A stretch of 53,081 bases of DNA from Pseudomonadota bacterium (GTDB lineage Bacteria > Pseudomonadota > Gammaproteobacteria > Steroidobacterales > JBCBZW01). The position numbers and the translations under genes were made by a program. This document shows positions 8,107 to 16,260 of this stretch, one piece after another; position 1 is the stretch's first letter; the number at the start of each line of letters is the position of its first letter. The DNA is taken from positions 1 through 53,081 of the forward strand of contig JBCCWS010000040.1 in NCBI GenBank assembly GCA_039193195.1. The letters are read 5' to 3'. The notes below the pieces were generated by a model, which saw nothing but the letters and a program-made list of their open reading frames with translations, was not told where the DNA came from and did not search any database.

Positions 8107-8790
8107 ATGGAGACTCGTTCCTTTGCTCTGGGCGTATTGGTGGGGGCCGTGGCGTGTGCCGGGATCCTCAGGCTAGGTGGCCCTTCCGTGGTCGAGCGCG
8201 ATGGCGCGACTCTCGCGCAACGTCCTGCGGCGATGGTCGACGCGGACGCCGCTCCGGCGATCATGCCGCTCGCGACGCCCGCTGGCGAGCCTGAGCAGGC
8301 TGTCGTGGGAGGAGAATCGCGGACGCCTGGCTCCGCGGCGGATCCAGAGCAAGTTGCAGCCTTAGCGCCGGGGGTCGACCCGCCGCCTATGTTGGCGTCC
8401 GCCGAGCGGATCGTGGTGGCGCAATCCCATCGTTCGCTGGTGAGGGAGGGGGCGGAACCCGATCCTAGCGGAGCTACACCGTCCGAACGCCATGCGGCGC
8501 TCGAGACCGAGCGTCGCGAGGATGCTTGGGCGCCGTTCATGGAACAAGCGGTGCAGCAGTTCCTGGCTGGGCATCCCAAGGCGCTCGGCTTCGACGTGCT
8601 TACAGTGGTCTGTCGGTCGGCGACGTGCGAGATTCAAGCCATGGGCGGCGTCGAGGGCGCGGGACCGACGTGGTCGAGTATCCTCTTCGACATGCGAACT
8701 GAGCCGTGGTTCGAGTTCGAGGAATCGGCTTCCTGGTCCACCAGCGTTGAGGGCGGGCTCGCCTTGGTCTCGTTCTTGGGTAGCAAGTGA
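8107..8790 (+). CDS. Hypothetical exported or membrane-anchored protein
   Basis: From ATG 8107 the 227-residue product starts METRSFALGVLVGAVACAGI, a single hydrophobic segment acting as signal or anchor. A Pro/Ala-rich linker of about 110 residues with no fold features follows. The folded C-terminal domain contains VLTVVCRSATCEIQAMG, where two cysteines four residues apart probably form a disulfide, and ends LALVSFLGSK. A compact C-terminal domain with a C-x4-C strand after a disordered linker is a layout I have seen in uncharacterised gammaproteobacterial proteins. No function can be given. Confidence 0.6.
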   Translation: METRSFALGVLVGAVACAGILRLGGPSVVERDGATLAQRPAAMVDADAAPAIMPLATPAGEPEQAVVGGESRTPGSAADPEQVAALAPGVDPPPMLASAERIVVAQSHRSLVREGAEPDPSGATPSERHAALETERREDAWAPFMEQAVQQFLAGHPKALGFDVLTVVCRSATCEIQAMGGVEGAGPTWSSILFDMRTEPWFEFEESASWSTSVEGGLALVSFLGSK

Positions 8791-8915
8791 GTGCTAGCGA
8801 GCGCGCGTCAAATCGTGCCTTGTCGGGACGGATGCTACTGGGCGTTAGGCATCCGTGATACTTTGGCGGCTAAACCCCTGTGTGCTTACTGAGATTCGGA
8901 CCGAAGGAGATCGAT

Positions 8916-9374
8916 ATGAAATGGCTTGTAGCGCTCCTATCGTGCGTCACGTGCACGCCTGCGTTCACTGCGACGGAAACGGCGAGTGGCCCGGGGTATA
9001 CAGTGCGCAACTTTTTCACCAGCGCGCTCGAAGATACGTTGCCGGTAGACCGCGTCGACATCGTGCAAGCGGGCGCTCAGGTGGTGATGTACACAACTTA
9101 CGCGAGCTTGCCCGACGAGGAGCAGACCCACGTTGGTAAGCTGTTCGATGCGTATGGGACGCTCGTCCATACGTACGAGCATACCTTCGATCCCTGCGGT
9201 GGTACGAAGAGAGTGTGGCAGTGGTTCACCCCGCCCGTGACGGCACCCACCGGAATGTGGACCTTCGAGGTGTGGCTGAACGGCGAGAAGGTGTTGGCGA
9301 ACGCCATCTTCGTTGGCGGTGCCTTGCCAAGCAAGGAAGCGCCGGCTGAAGAGGTCCGGAAGGGGGAGCTTTGA
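8916..9374 (+). CDS. Secreted hypothetical protein
   Basis: The ATG at 8916 follows a good ribosome site (GAAGGAG, ending 8 bases upstream). The 152-residue precursor has a signal peptide, MKWLVALLSCVTCTPAFTAT, with probable cleavage after Ala. The mature part has the pattern YTVRNFFTSALED, a Cys-containing DPCGGTKRVWQWFTPP and a closing beta segment, PTGMWTFEVWLNGEKV. The last is reminiscent of immunoglobulin-like periplasmic domains. It lies among several other small exported proteins between 8 and 12 kb. Not assignable to a named family. Confidence 0.65.
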   Translation: MKWLVALLSCVTCTPAFTATETASGPGYTVRNFFTSALEDTLPVDRVDIVQAGAQVVMYTTYASLPDEEQTHVGKLFDAYGTLVHTYEHTFDPCGGTKRVWQWFTPPVTAPTGMWTFEVWLNGEKVLANAIFVGGALPSKEAPAEEVRKGEL

Positions 9375-9673
9375 CGCCCAACGTTCGAGGTCAGGGCGGG
9401 AGGTCTGATCGCGATGGCTCGAATTGAAGCGAGCGATCAACAGGGCGTGGAGGACGGGGATGAAGCTAGCTTGTGTCAATGCATCTATTGCGCCTTCAAA
9501 CGGGGACTAGAGCGATAGCCTGCCAATGAACCAAAGAACTCATCGTGGGGGGTACCGATCGGTTGTGATAGCGCGGGAATGCTCGGACGTCTTCGGCGGC
9601 GACACTAGAGGCGGTGCTTCCCTCGGGTCCGCACTGAACGGGGCACGGTTCCCCCAAGCTCATGGAGGTTGAC

Positions 9674-10075
9674 GTGTTTCGGCACATCTTACGGCTTCCG
9701 ACGCTGCTGATCGTTTGGGGGCTGGTCGGCGCCGCGGCGGCGGGCGAGGCCAAGATCTATCGGTGCAACTACGACGTCGTGCTCGAGCTTGGTGGGGAGT
9801 CCCATTCGGTGCATCATCAGGACAGTGTCCGCAACGGTAGCTACATTCCGATCCGGCTGCGGGGAGTCGAGCTGCAGATCCGGCTCACGGAGCACTCGGC
9901 GAAGGCAGTGAGTGCTACGGTGTCAGTGGTCGAAATCGGGACTTCAGGAGGGCAGGGGCAGACCCTTGCGGAGCATGAGTTCCTCGTACAGTTGGGGGTG
10001 CCAGTTCGTGAGGCTTGGACCGAGGGTGATCTTTCGGTGGATTCCGCGCTCGTAGTATCCCGGCTGCAGCGATGA
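9674..10075 (+). CDS. Secreted hypothetical protein, GTG start
   Basis: Two starts are possible: ATG 9662, or GTG 9674 preceded by GGAGG five bases upstream. The GTG is preferred because the ATG overlaps that ribosome site and because the signal peptide (FRHILRLPTLLIVWGLVGAA, cut near AAAG) then has a normal length. The mature protein of about 110 residues is beta-rich, with IYRCNYDVVLELGGESHSVH and VELQIRLTEHSAKAVSATVS, and ends LVVSRLQR. A single Cys is left in the mature part. Function unknown. Confidence 0.55.
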   Translation: MFRHILRLPTLLIVWGLVGAAAAGEAKIYRCNYDVVLELGGESHSVHHQDSVRNGSYIPIRLRGVELQIRLTEHSAKAVSATVSVVEIGTSGGQGQTLAEHEFLVQLGVPVREAWTEGDLSVDSALVVSRLQR

Positions 10076-10252
10076 GCGTGCGGACACTAGGCGAAGCGCT
10101 GCGTAGCCAGGTCGGCGCTGATCGCGCGCTTGGGCCCAGGGGTGAGTGGTACGCGTCTTCGGCCCCCAATACCCTCCGTCGCCGGGACCCCGCTTCAGCG
10201 CCGCGTACAGCATGAGACCATCAGGCGTCTGATGAGTGGGATGGGCGCGTAG

Positions 10253-10981
10253 ATGGTCAGCCGCTACTACGATGGCGTCGCCGCCGTCTACACCCGTTAC
10301 CGCGAACCTGATCCGCGACTTGCGGCGCGGTTGGACCAGCCACTTGCCGGCAGTCGTCGCGTGCTGAACGTCGGCGCCGGCACAGGGTCTTACGAGCCTT
10401 CGAAGCAGGACGTGATTGCTGTGGATGCATCGTTCGAGATGCTGAGGAGTCGGGGCGCGGGCGCAGCAGTCCATGCACGGGCGGAGGCACTGCCGTTCGA
10501 GTCAGATGAGTTCGATGCGGCCCTCGCAGTGCTAACAGTGCACCACTGGGACGACCCGTTGGCGGGGCTTGCGGAAATGCGGCGTGTGACGCGTGGCGCG
10601 GTGGTCGTGTTGACGTGGGACCCCGAGCACGCCGGCTTTTGGCTGGTGCAAGACTACTTACCCGAGATTCTGAGGATCGACCGTCAGATCTTTCCACCGC
10701 TCGATGTCTTCCGTGCGGCGCTTGGCGCGGTAGAGGTGACGCCGGTGGAGATTCCCTCAGACTGTACAGACGGATTTCTGGGAGCCTACTGGAAGAGGCC
10801 CTCGGCCTACCTTGACGAGCGCGTTCGCTCAGCGATCTCCACCTTCGACAAGATCGATTGCACCGCGGGCCTGCTCAAATTGCAGCAAGAGTTGGATGCC
10901 GGTACCTGGGCGCGCAGGAACCGTGCCCAGGCGAATCTTATTGAATTGGATTTGGGCTACCGCTTAGTGGTCTGCGCATGA
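10253..10981 (+). CDS. SAM-dependent methyltransferase (Methyltransf_11 type)
   Basis: A 242-residue class I methyltransferase. Motif I is RVLNVGAGTGSYEPS around residue 35, the ribose-binding acid is in VIAVDASFEML, HARAEALPFESDEFDAALAV covers motifs II-III, and LTVHHWDDPLAGLAEMRRVT is the usual helix after motif IV. The N-terminus (VSRYYDGVAAVYTRYREPDP) matches UbiE/Methyltransf_11 relatives that act on small molecules. It is not like the other methyltransferase at 4977 except in the cofactor site. Substrate unknown; single gene. Confidence 0.8.
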   Translation: MVSRYYDGVAAVYTRYREPDPRLAARLDQPLAGSRRVLNVGAGTGSYEPSKQDVIAVDASFEMLRSRGAGAAVHARAEALPFESDEFDAALAVLTVHHWDDPLAGLAEMRRVTRGAVVVLTWDPEHAGFWLVQDYLPEILRIDRQIFPPLDVFRAALGAVEVTPVEIPSDCTDGFLGAYWKRPSAYLDERVRSAISTFDKIDCTAGLLKLQQELDAGTWARRNRAQANLIELDLGYRLVVCA

Positions 10982-11028
10982 AGGCGAGCCGCGGGGCTCG
11001 GATCCGATGTGCAGCGCCTGACTAGGGA

Positions 11029-11673
11029 ATGGAGAGCGCCATGCAAGCTATCGATGCGTTTGGACGCGTGCTGACCGTCGAGCGGCGCGCTAGCCCGATC
11101 GCCATGGGCTGGTGGATAGGGAAGACTGAACGACGTGCTATACGCTGGTTGGCGGAGAACTTGCGACGGGCGATAGCGCTGGCGGGTGGGGGTTTCGGTG
11201 CGGCCCTGCTCGGGTGCGCCCAGGCGTTTGCGAATTCAGGCCAGGCGGCAGAAGAAGACTGCGTCTTCGGTGTTCCGCATCCCGTCGTGAACACCACCCT
11301 TAGCGTCGTGCGCCAGTACCAGCTAGCCCGCCCGGCGCCCTACACGGTGGCCGAGCGGGTGTGGCTTCGAAGCGGGGAGCGGGTGCTCATCTCCCAGTCT
11401 GGCTGTGCGCCAGCCACCATCACCTACGCATTCGAACTCGAGCGTGTCCCGACGGGGACGCTTGCCGGACTAGCGCTCGAGCGCCTGGCGCGCCTGGCGG
11501 AGGTGGTGCCGGTGGGCGTCAGCGAGCTGGTCGAGGCGTTAGCACCACGCGTGTCCTCGACGCCGCAGGCAATCGCCTTCGAGCTTGTACCGGGGCTCGA
11601 GCGTGTGAGCCTGTCGTTGGCGCAGGCCAACAACGGGTCACAGCTAATCGTTGCCTATGAGATATCACTCTAG
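11029..11673 (+). CDS. Hypothetical protein with internal hydrophobic segment
   Basis: A 214-residue ORF. ATG 11029 or ATG 11041 (after GGAGAG) could be the start. A cytoplasmic basic region of about 45 residues precedes AIALAGGGFGAALLGCAQAF, which may be a late signal segment with cleavage near AFANS. The remaining part has a possible disulfide pair (EEDCVFG and SGCAPATITYAFE) and a helical segment, LALERLARLAEVVPVGVSEL. The family is not recognised. Confidence 0.5.
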   Translation: MESAMQAIDAFGRVLTVERRASPIAMGWWIGKTERRAIRWLAENLRRAIALAGGGFGAALLGCAQAFANSGQAAEEDCVFGVPHPVVNTTLSVVRQYQLARPAPYTVAERVWLRSGERVLISQSGCAPATITYAFELERVPTGTLAGLALERLARLAEVVPVGVSELVEALAPRVSSTPQAIAFELVPGLERVSLSLAQANNGSQLIVAYEISL

Positions 11674-11691
11674 GCGTGTGGATTCGGTCGC

Positions 11692-12153
11692 TCAGCCCAC
11701 TTTCCGATAGATTTCGGTGCGCACTTTCGACGGCTCAACACGCTCGGGGTCGTCCACGTATATCTCCCAGATCGGCATTGCGCACGCGATACCCTCCGCC
11801 TCCATCAGTTGCCAGAGTGCCTTGTGGGTCTCGTTCATGCAGTCGTAGGGGCCCACGTGGATAGTGGTCATCACATCGCCCGCGGGCAGCGTGGCAGCGT
11901 TGACGTTACCGCTCGCCTTCGCCGCATCTTCGGCCGTGACAAGAAAACCGCTCCTGAAGCGTAAGATACGAGGGTCCATTTCGAGGTAGACGGTCATCGG
12001 CATCGAGATCGGCGCGATGCCGTGCTGCGCGTTGAACGTGAACACCTCCCCGAAGGCCGAGCCCATCGCCTCGCCGATCTTCGGGCCGTACTCACACTGG
12101 CGATCCACGTAAAGGTAGTGTTGCTCTTGCAGGATCTTGCGTTCGACATCCAT
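11692..12153 (-). CDS. GyrI-like / SRPBCC-related small-molecule binding protein
   Basis: The start is ATG 12153, with GGAGAACGGTC just upstream; the frame runs further, but that extension looks random. The 153-residue product shows the effector-binding pattern of GyrI/SOUL-like domains: QHYLYVDRQCEYGPKIGEAM at the start, ISMPMTVYLEMDP in the middle, then AGDVMTTIHVGPYDCMNETH with the HVGPY signature, and IWEIYVDDPERV near the end. Such domains bind small hydrophobic ligands or act alone as toxin or gyrase modulators. It is convergent with the gene ending at 11673. Ligand unknown. Confidence 0.75.
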   Translation of the reverse strand: MDVERKILQEQHYLYVDRQCEYGPKIGEAMGSAFGEVFTFNAQHGIAPISMPMTVYLEMDPRILRFRSGFLVTAEDAAKASGNVNAATLPAGDVMTTIHVGPYDCMNETHKALWQLMEAEGIACAMPIWEIYVDDPERVEPSKVRTEIYRKVG

Positions 12154-12316
12154 GACCGTTCTCCATGTAGTCGGGGGTACCGAAGGCGCGGATCTTGTCG
12201 CGCCGCAGCGGACACCTCGTCGAAGGGCAAGCCATCTCGCCACATGGCCTACCATATTACCCTACGATGCACGGGGTGGGTAAGGGAGAGTTGAGAATGG
12301 ATATGTTAGGTGACGT

Positions 12317-12772
12317 ATGATCGCGATGAGTGAGAACCCCCACACAGGATCCTGCACCTGTGGCGACTGCTCGGTGAGCATCGTGCTGCCCGAGCCCCTG
12401 TCCAGCTATACGCCACGCGCCTGCGATTGCGGTTTCTGCGTGCCCCGGGGAGTGGCCTATCTTTCGGCACCGCAGGCGAGGATCTCGCTGCGCAGCGTGA
12501 GCGGCTGGCGCCGGGATCAGCAGGGGTCGAGGCAGGCCTTTTTCCTGTCTTGTACCCTCTGCGGTGAGCTGCTGGCAGTGGTGGCGGAGCTCGAGGATGG
12601 CTGGCGCGGCGCGGTCAATGCGCGGCAGCTCGAGGATCGTGAGTTACTCCGCGAGGCCCAGCCTGCCTCGCCGAAGGGTCTCGATGGCTCGGGAAAGCGG
12701 GCGCGCTGGGGGAGTCTGTGGGGCAGGGTGGAGATGGAGGCGGTCCTCGACAGGTTGGAGCAACGCGGTTGA
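12317..12772 (+). CDS. GFA/CENP-V family zinc-binding protein
   Basis: Cysteine spacing is that of the GFA (glutathione-dependent formaldehyde-activating enzyme-like) fold: GSCTCGDCSVSI at residues 12-23, RACDCGFCVPRG at 35-46 and FLSCTLCGEL at 78-87. The protein has 151 residues. The first two pairs usually form a structural zinc site and the second set a catalytic zinc site. Family members range from S-(hydroxymethyl)glutathione synthases to proteins of unknown role, so the name is structural only. It stands alone after a divergent pair with the GyrI-like gene. Confidence 0.8.
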   Translation: MIAMSENPHTGSCTCGDCSVSIVLPEPLSSYTPRACDCGFCVPRGVAYLSAPQARISLRSVSGWRRDQQGSRQAFFLSCTLCGELLAVVAELEDGWRGAVNARQLEDRELLREAQPASPKGLDGSGKRARWGSLWGRVEMEAVLDRLEQRG

Positions 12773-13067
12773 CCTGGGTTGCTGCGATCGTGCACACGCA
12801 TGGCCTTGCTGCGCCCGGAAGTCGCCGCTGCCCCTTGGGACATGGACCTGACTGTCCACGTGGAGAACCATCGGTAAGCGCGCCGCCATCGAGACACTCG
12901 GCGAGATCGCGCCGGTCCGCGCCGCGCGGTGCAACGTCGGCAGTGATTAATGGGCTGAGGCCTACCACTGCGTACCACATCGCCTTGGCAGCCGTGTGTC
13001 ATGGCCACGAGTGGTAGCATGAGCCTGCCGGAGAGGGCCCGGCGATCAGCACACCACGAAGCGAGCG
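12773..13067. other. Intergenic, with a possible coding scrap
   Basis: A short plus-strand frame from ATG 12800 reads 25 residues (MALLRPEVAAAPWDMDLTVH and on) to a TAA; the next frame then gives GKRAAIETLGEIAPVRAARC. Together they could be the debris of a small gene, but no start signal or homology is clear. The promoter of the gene at 13068 is presumably at the right end. Confidence 0.25.
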
Positions 13068-14168
13068 ATGACTCCGTCTGCGGACCCAGGTTTTCATCTC
13101 ATCTTGCGTATCGACGAGCCGCAGCTGAGCGATGCAACGCGTACTATCCTGCAGGCCCTTCGGCCAGTGGGTGTGCACTTCGGCCGCGACGCCTTTCTCC
13201 ACAACGAGCCGTACGCCGTTTGGCTAGCTGCGTTCGGTGAGCTGCGCGATGCGATACGAGCAGCCACGGGTCGAGAGCGACTCATCTGGGCCCTCGATCA
13301 CGAGGGCGGACGCGTGCATCGTCTGCCGGCGCCCATCGCTCACTTCCCTTATCCCCTGAACTGGCGCGAGCGTGCCCCAGAGGTGGGCAAGGCGGTGGGC
13401 GTCGCATTGCATTCCTTGGGCATGAACGTGGTGTTTGGCCCTTGCCTAGATGTGTTCGCTGAGCCGCAGAACGAGGTGATCGGACCGCGTGCCTTCGGGC
13501 GTGATGCGCAGGAGGTTGTTCGCTACGCCCTGCCGTACGTACGCGGCGTGCAGTCCGAGGGGGTGGCGAGCGTCGGCAAGCACTACCCAGGTCATGGTCG
13601 CACCCTGCTCGACTCGCACTTCGCTCTGCCGAGCCTCGACGACCCCCTAGAGACCCTGCGTGTCACAGACCTGGCGCCCTTCGAGGCGGCGATGGGCAGT
13701 GCTGAATTGGGTGCCATCATGAGCGCTCATATCCTCTTTCCGGCAATCGATGGGCAATGGCCTGCGTCACTGTCCAACGCCCTCTGCGGAGACTTCCTGC
13801 GCGACACGATGGGTTTCGAGGGTGTCGTCATCGCTGATGATTTCGACATGAAGGCAGTAGCCGATCGCTACTCACTCGAGGCACTGGCCGCACGGACGCT
13901 TGCTGCTCCTGCGGACATGGTGATCTTCAACCATCACTATGGGCGCGCCTTCGAGTGGTCCGAGGCGATCAGGAATTTGGTGGCTGAGGATGAACAGGCC
14001 GCAGCCCGTCTGGCGGCGGGGCGCGCGCGTGTGGTGCGCTGGCTCAATCGCCTCAGGCATCCATCGCCATCCCCCTTGGAGGCCTGCACCTTGCGATCTC
14101 ATCAGGCGCTGGCCGACGCACTCCCTCAGAAGCACACGATCGAGGTCGAGGAGTTCACGGGTGAGTGA
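13068..14168 (+). CDS. nagZ: Glycoside hydrolase family 3, NagZ-like beta-N-acetylglucosaminidase
   Basis: A 366-residue cytosolic GH3 protein without a signal peptide. LIWALDHEGGRVHRLPAP near residue 65 is the GH3 substrate loop (DQEGGRV in E. coli NagZ). SVGKHYPGHGRTLLDSHFAL around 168-187 is the NagZ catalytic His/Asp loop (KH-x-PGHG-x4-DSH). GVVIADDFDMKAV near 258 holds the Asp nucleophile. NagZ removes GlcNAc from anhydroMurNAc-peptides or MurNAc during wall recycling. The next gene starts within its stop region (GTGAGTGA), so the two are translationally coupled. That neighbour also handles peptidoglycan glycan, which supports the assignment. Confidence 0.85.
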   Translation: MTPSADPGFHLILRIDEPQLSDATRTILQALRPVGVHFGRDAFLHNEPYAVWLAAFGELRDAIRAATGRERLIWALDHEGGRVHRLPAPIAHFPYPLNWRERAPEVGKAVGVALHSLGMNVVFGPCLDVFAEPQNEVIGPRAFGRDAQEVVRYALPYVRGVQSEGVASVGKHYPGHGRTLLDSHFALPSLDDPLETLRVTDLAPFEAAMGSAELGAIMSAHILFPAIDGQWPASLSNALCGDFLRDTMGFEGVVIADDFDMKAVADRYSLEALAARTLAAPADMVIFNHHYGRAFEWSEAIRNLVAEDEQAAARLAAGRARVVRWLNRLRHPSPSPLEACTLRSHQALADALPQKHTIEVEEFTGE

Positions 14169-15549
14169 GCACGATGCCGCCTCGCACGAGGAGCCGACGA
14201 TCACCGTTGGACTTTTGGACGATGAACCCGAGATCCGCTTTTCCTTGAGTTGCCCCTACGCCGTGCAGAGCCAGCTGGCAGTATCGCTTAGTGAAGGCAT
14301 TTACTCGGTGAAGCGTCGCGACGATACGCTGCAGCTGACCGGCGATGGGCGCGTGCTGGAGGCACAGGAGTTCACGCTGATACCTACGCGCGACGACGGC
14401 GAGTTTCGCTTGACCACCGAGATTGGCAAGGGCTTCCACTGGGCGGAGTACGAGGAACAGGCGTTTCCCGCCGAGTTGCAGCTCATAGCCGCCAGAGCCG
14501 GACGGGGTGTGACGGCGATCAATCGCCTGCCCATGGAGCGCTATCTGACGTCGGTTATTTGCTCGGAGATGTCCTCCAGCTCACCGCGCTCCCTACTGGA
14601 GGCGCATGCCGTGGTATCGCGAAGTTGGCTGTTGGCGCGCAGGGTAGCGAAGTCTCGCCTGTCCGCTGCTGAGATACAGGACGCCGTGGAAGCGAGGGCC
14701 ACGGTGGGGAATGAGGACGCCACCACCGTAATGCGGTGGTACGACAGCATCGCGCACGCCGACTTCGATGTTTGCGCGGAGGATCATTGCCAGCGCTACC
14801 ATGGCACTCTGCGCGTCGCCAATCCAGCGGCCGAGCAGGCCATCGCGGCCACCCGTGGACTTGTGCTGATGCACGATGCGCAGGTGTGCGAGACCGTGTA
14901 CTCAAAGTGCTGCGGAGGCCGGTCGGAGGATGCCCGGGTGGCCTGGAGCGATGCGCACATACCCTATCTGATGCCGGTCGATGACCAGGCCCGAGATGCG
15001 CGGCCACTCGCCCACGATCTGACGCGGGAGGCTGACTTTCGTGCGTACCTCGACGACGACCCACCCTCCTTTTGCAACTGCAAAGACGAGGAGGTGTTGG
15101 CGCTCGTGTTGCCACCGAGGGATCAGCGTACGCGCCACTTCTACCGCTGGACCGAGCGCCTAAGCCCTAAAATAGCTGGGGAGCTAGTGCGCCAGAAGCT
15201 CGGTCATGATCTCGGACCGGTGCGAGCGATTGAGCCCGTGCGTCGCGGCGCCTCAGGCAGGTTGCAGTGCGTGCGTCTCGTCGGGGAACGGGCTACTCTG
15301 ACGGTTGGCAAGGAGCTTGAGATTCGTCGTGCGCTCTCACCATCGCATCTATACAGCTCCGCATTTGCGGTGGATCTGGAGGGGCCAGCGGAACGTCCTG
15401 ACGCCCTGGTGTTGCGTGGGGCCGGTTGGGGTCACGGCGTGGGGCTCTGTCAGGTCGGCGCGGCGGTCATGGCCTACCGAGGCTACGCTTACGAGAGCAT
15501 TCTCGATCACTACTACCCTCATACCACGCTGGCGTCGGTGTATGCCTGA
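14161..15549 (+). CDS. SpoIID/LytB-domain protein without signal peptide
   Basis: The GTG start at 14161 overlaps the nagZ stop by 8 bases and gives 462 residues. NRLPMERYLTSVICSEMSSS, then LEAHAVVSRSWLLARR, is the SpoIID core, with the catalytic-type Glu in the first segment. Cys-rich CAEDHCQRYHG, YSKCCGGRSED and SFCNCKDEE follow, and GAGWGHGVGLCQVGAAVMAY is the C-terminal signature. SpoIID enzymes are lytic transglycosylases that cut glycan chains lacking peptides. No signal sequence is seen, so it should act on cytosolic fragments, unlike LytB or SpoIID of Gram-positives. The cysteine pattern recalls Bacteroidota homologues as I remember them, which would suggest transfer. Confidence 0.8.
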   Translation: MSEHDAASHEEPTITVGLLDDEPEIRFSLSCPYAVQSQLAVSLSEGIYSVKRRDDTLQLTGDGRVLEAQEFTLIPTRDDGEFRLTTEIGKGFHWAEYEEQAFPAELQLIAARAGRGVTAINRLPMERYLTSVICSEMSSSSPRSLLEAHAVVSRSWLLARRVAKSRLSAAEIQDAVEARATVGNEDATTVMRWYDSIAHADFDVCAEDHCQRYHGTLRVANPAAEQAIAATRGLVLMHDAQVCETVYSKCCGGRSEDARVAWSDAHIPYLMPVDDQARDARPLAHDLTREADFRAYLDDDPPSFCNCKDEEVLALVLPPRDQRTRHFYRWTERLSPKIAGELVRQKLGHDLGPVRAIEPVRRGASGRLQCVRLVGERATLTVGKELEIRRALSPSHLYSSAFAVDLEGPAERPDALVLRGAGWGHGVGLCQVGAAVMAYRGYAYESILDHYYPHTTLASVYA

Positions 15550-15564
15550 GCAGGGGACTAGCGC

Positions 15565-16260
15565 GTGAAGACCATCGGCTTGCTGGGCGGCATGAGCTGG
15601 GAGAGCACCACGCTCTACTACCAGTTGATCAACCAGGCGGTCAAACAACGGCTCGGCGGCCTGCATTCTGCGCCAATCGCGCTGGTGAGCGTGGACTTTC
15701 ACGAGATCGAATCGCTTCAGCACGAGGGCCGCTGGGACGAGGCGGGTGCGTTTCTGGCTCGCGCGGCATCGCAGGTGCAAGCGGCTGGAGCCGACTGCCT
15801 GCTGATCTGTACGAACACGATGCACAAGGTGGCAGACGCGGTGGAGGCGGCCATCGACGTTCCCCTCTTGCATGTCGTGGACGCGACCGCCGCCCTGGCG
15901 CGCGAGGCGGGACGGCGAAGGCTGGGGTTGTTGGGCACGCGCTTCACTATGGAGCAGCCGTTTTATCGGGACCGCTTCGCCCAGCGATACAGCATCGATA
16001 TTCTCGTGCCCGGCGCCGCCGAGCGTGAGGAGGTCCATCGCATCATCTACGAGGAACTCTGTTTGGGGACGATCAACGACCGATCGCGCGCGCGCATGCT
16101 CGAGATCATCGACGGCCTGATGGCATCGGGAGCGGAGGCGATCGTGGAGGGCTGCACGGAGATCGGCATGTTGGTAGGCGAACGCCATACGCAGGCCCCT
16201 CTCTACGATACTACTGCCGTGCACGCTGAGGCCGCCGTCACCTGGGCGCTGACCCTTTGA
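15565..16260 (+). CDS. ygeA: Aspartate/glutamate-type amino-acid racemase, YgeA-like
   Basis: A 231-residue protein extremely close to E. coli YgeA in visible motifs. The N-terminus is MKTIGLLGGMSWESTTLYYQ, the first catalytic cysteine is in CTNTMHKVADA near residue 81, LLGTRFTMEQPFY follows, and the second cysteine is in EGCTEIGMLV near 193. The two-cysteine, PLP-independent mechanism inverts the alpha carbon; YgeA has broad specificity with preference for residues such as homoserine. It begins 15 bases after the SpoIID-like gene and probably shares its transcript, so it may interconvert D- and L-amino acids from peptidoglycan peptides. Confidence 0.9.
   Translation: MKTIGLLGGMSWESTTLYYQLINQAVKQRLGGLHSAPIALVSVDFHEIESLQHEGRWDEAGAFLARAASQVQAAGADCLLICTNTMHKVADAVEAAIDVPLLHVVDATAALAREAGRRRLGLLGTRFTMEQPFYRDRFAQRYSIDILVPGAAEREEVHRIIYEELCLGTINDRSRARMLEIIDGLMASGAEAIVEGCTEIGMLVGERHTQAPLYDTTAVHAEAAVTWALTL

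Noticed and set aside
2866-9380. Integron attC sites around GTTAGGC at 2869-2875 and 8844-8850 and GCCCAAC near 9374
   Set aside because: None has a partner core site of the opposite type at a proper distance, and no integrase or regular cassette spacing is visible.
13939-14160. N-terminal extension of the SpoIID-like gene to 13939
   Set aside because: It overlaps nagZ by 230 bases and reads non-protein-like; the GTG at 14161 gives a coupled start.
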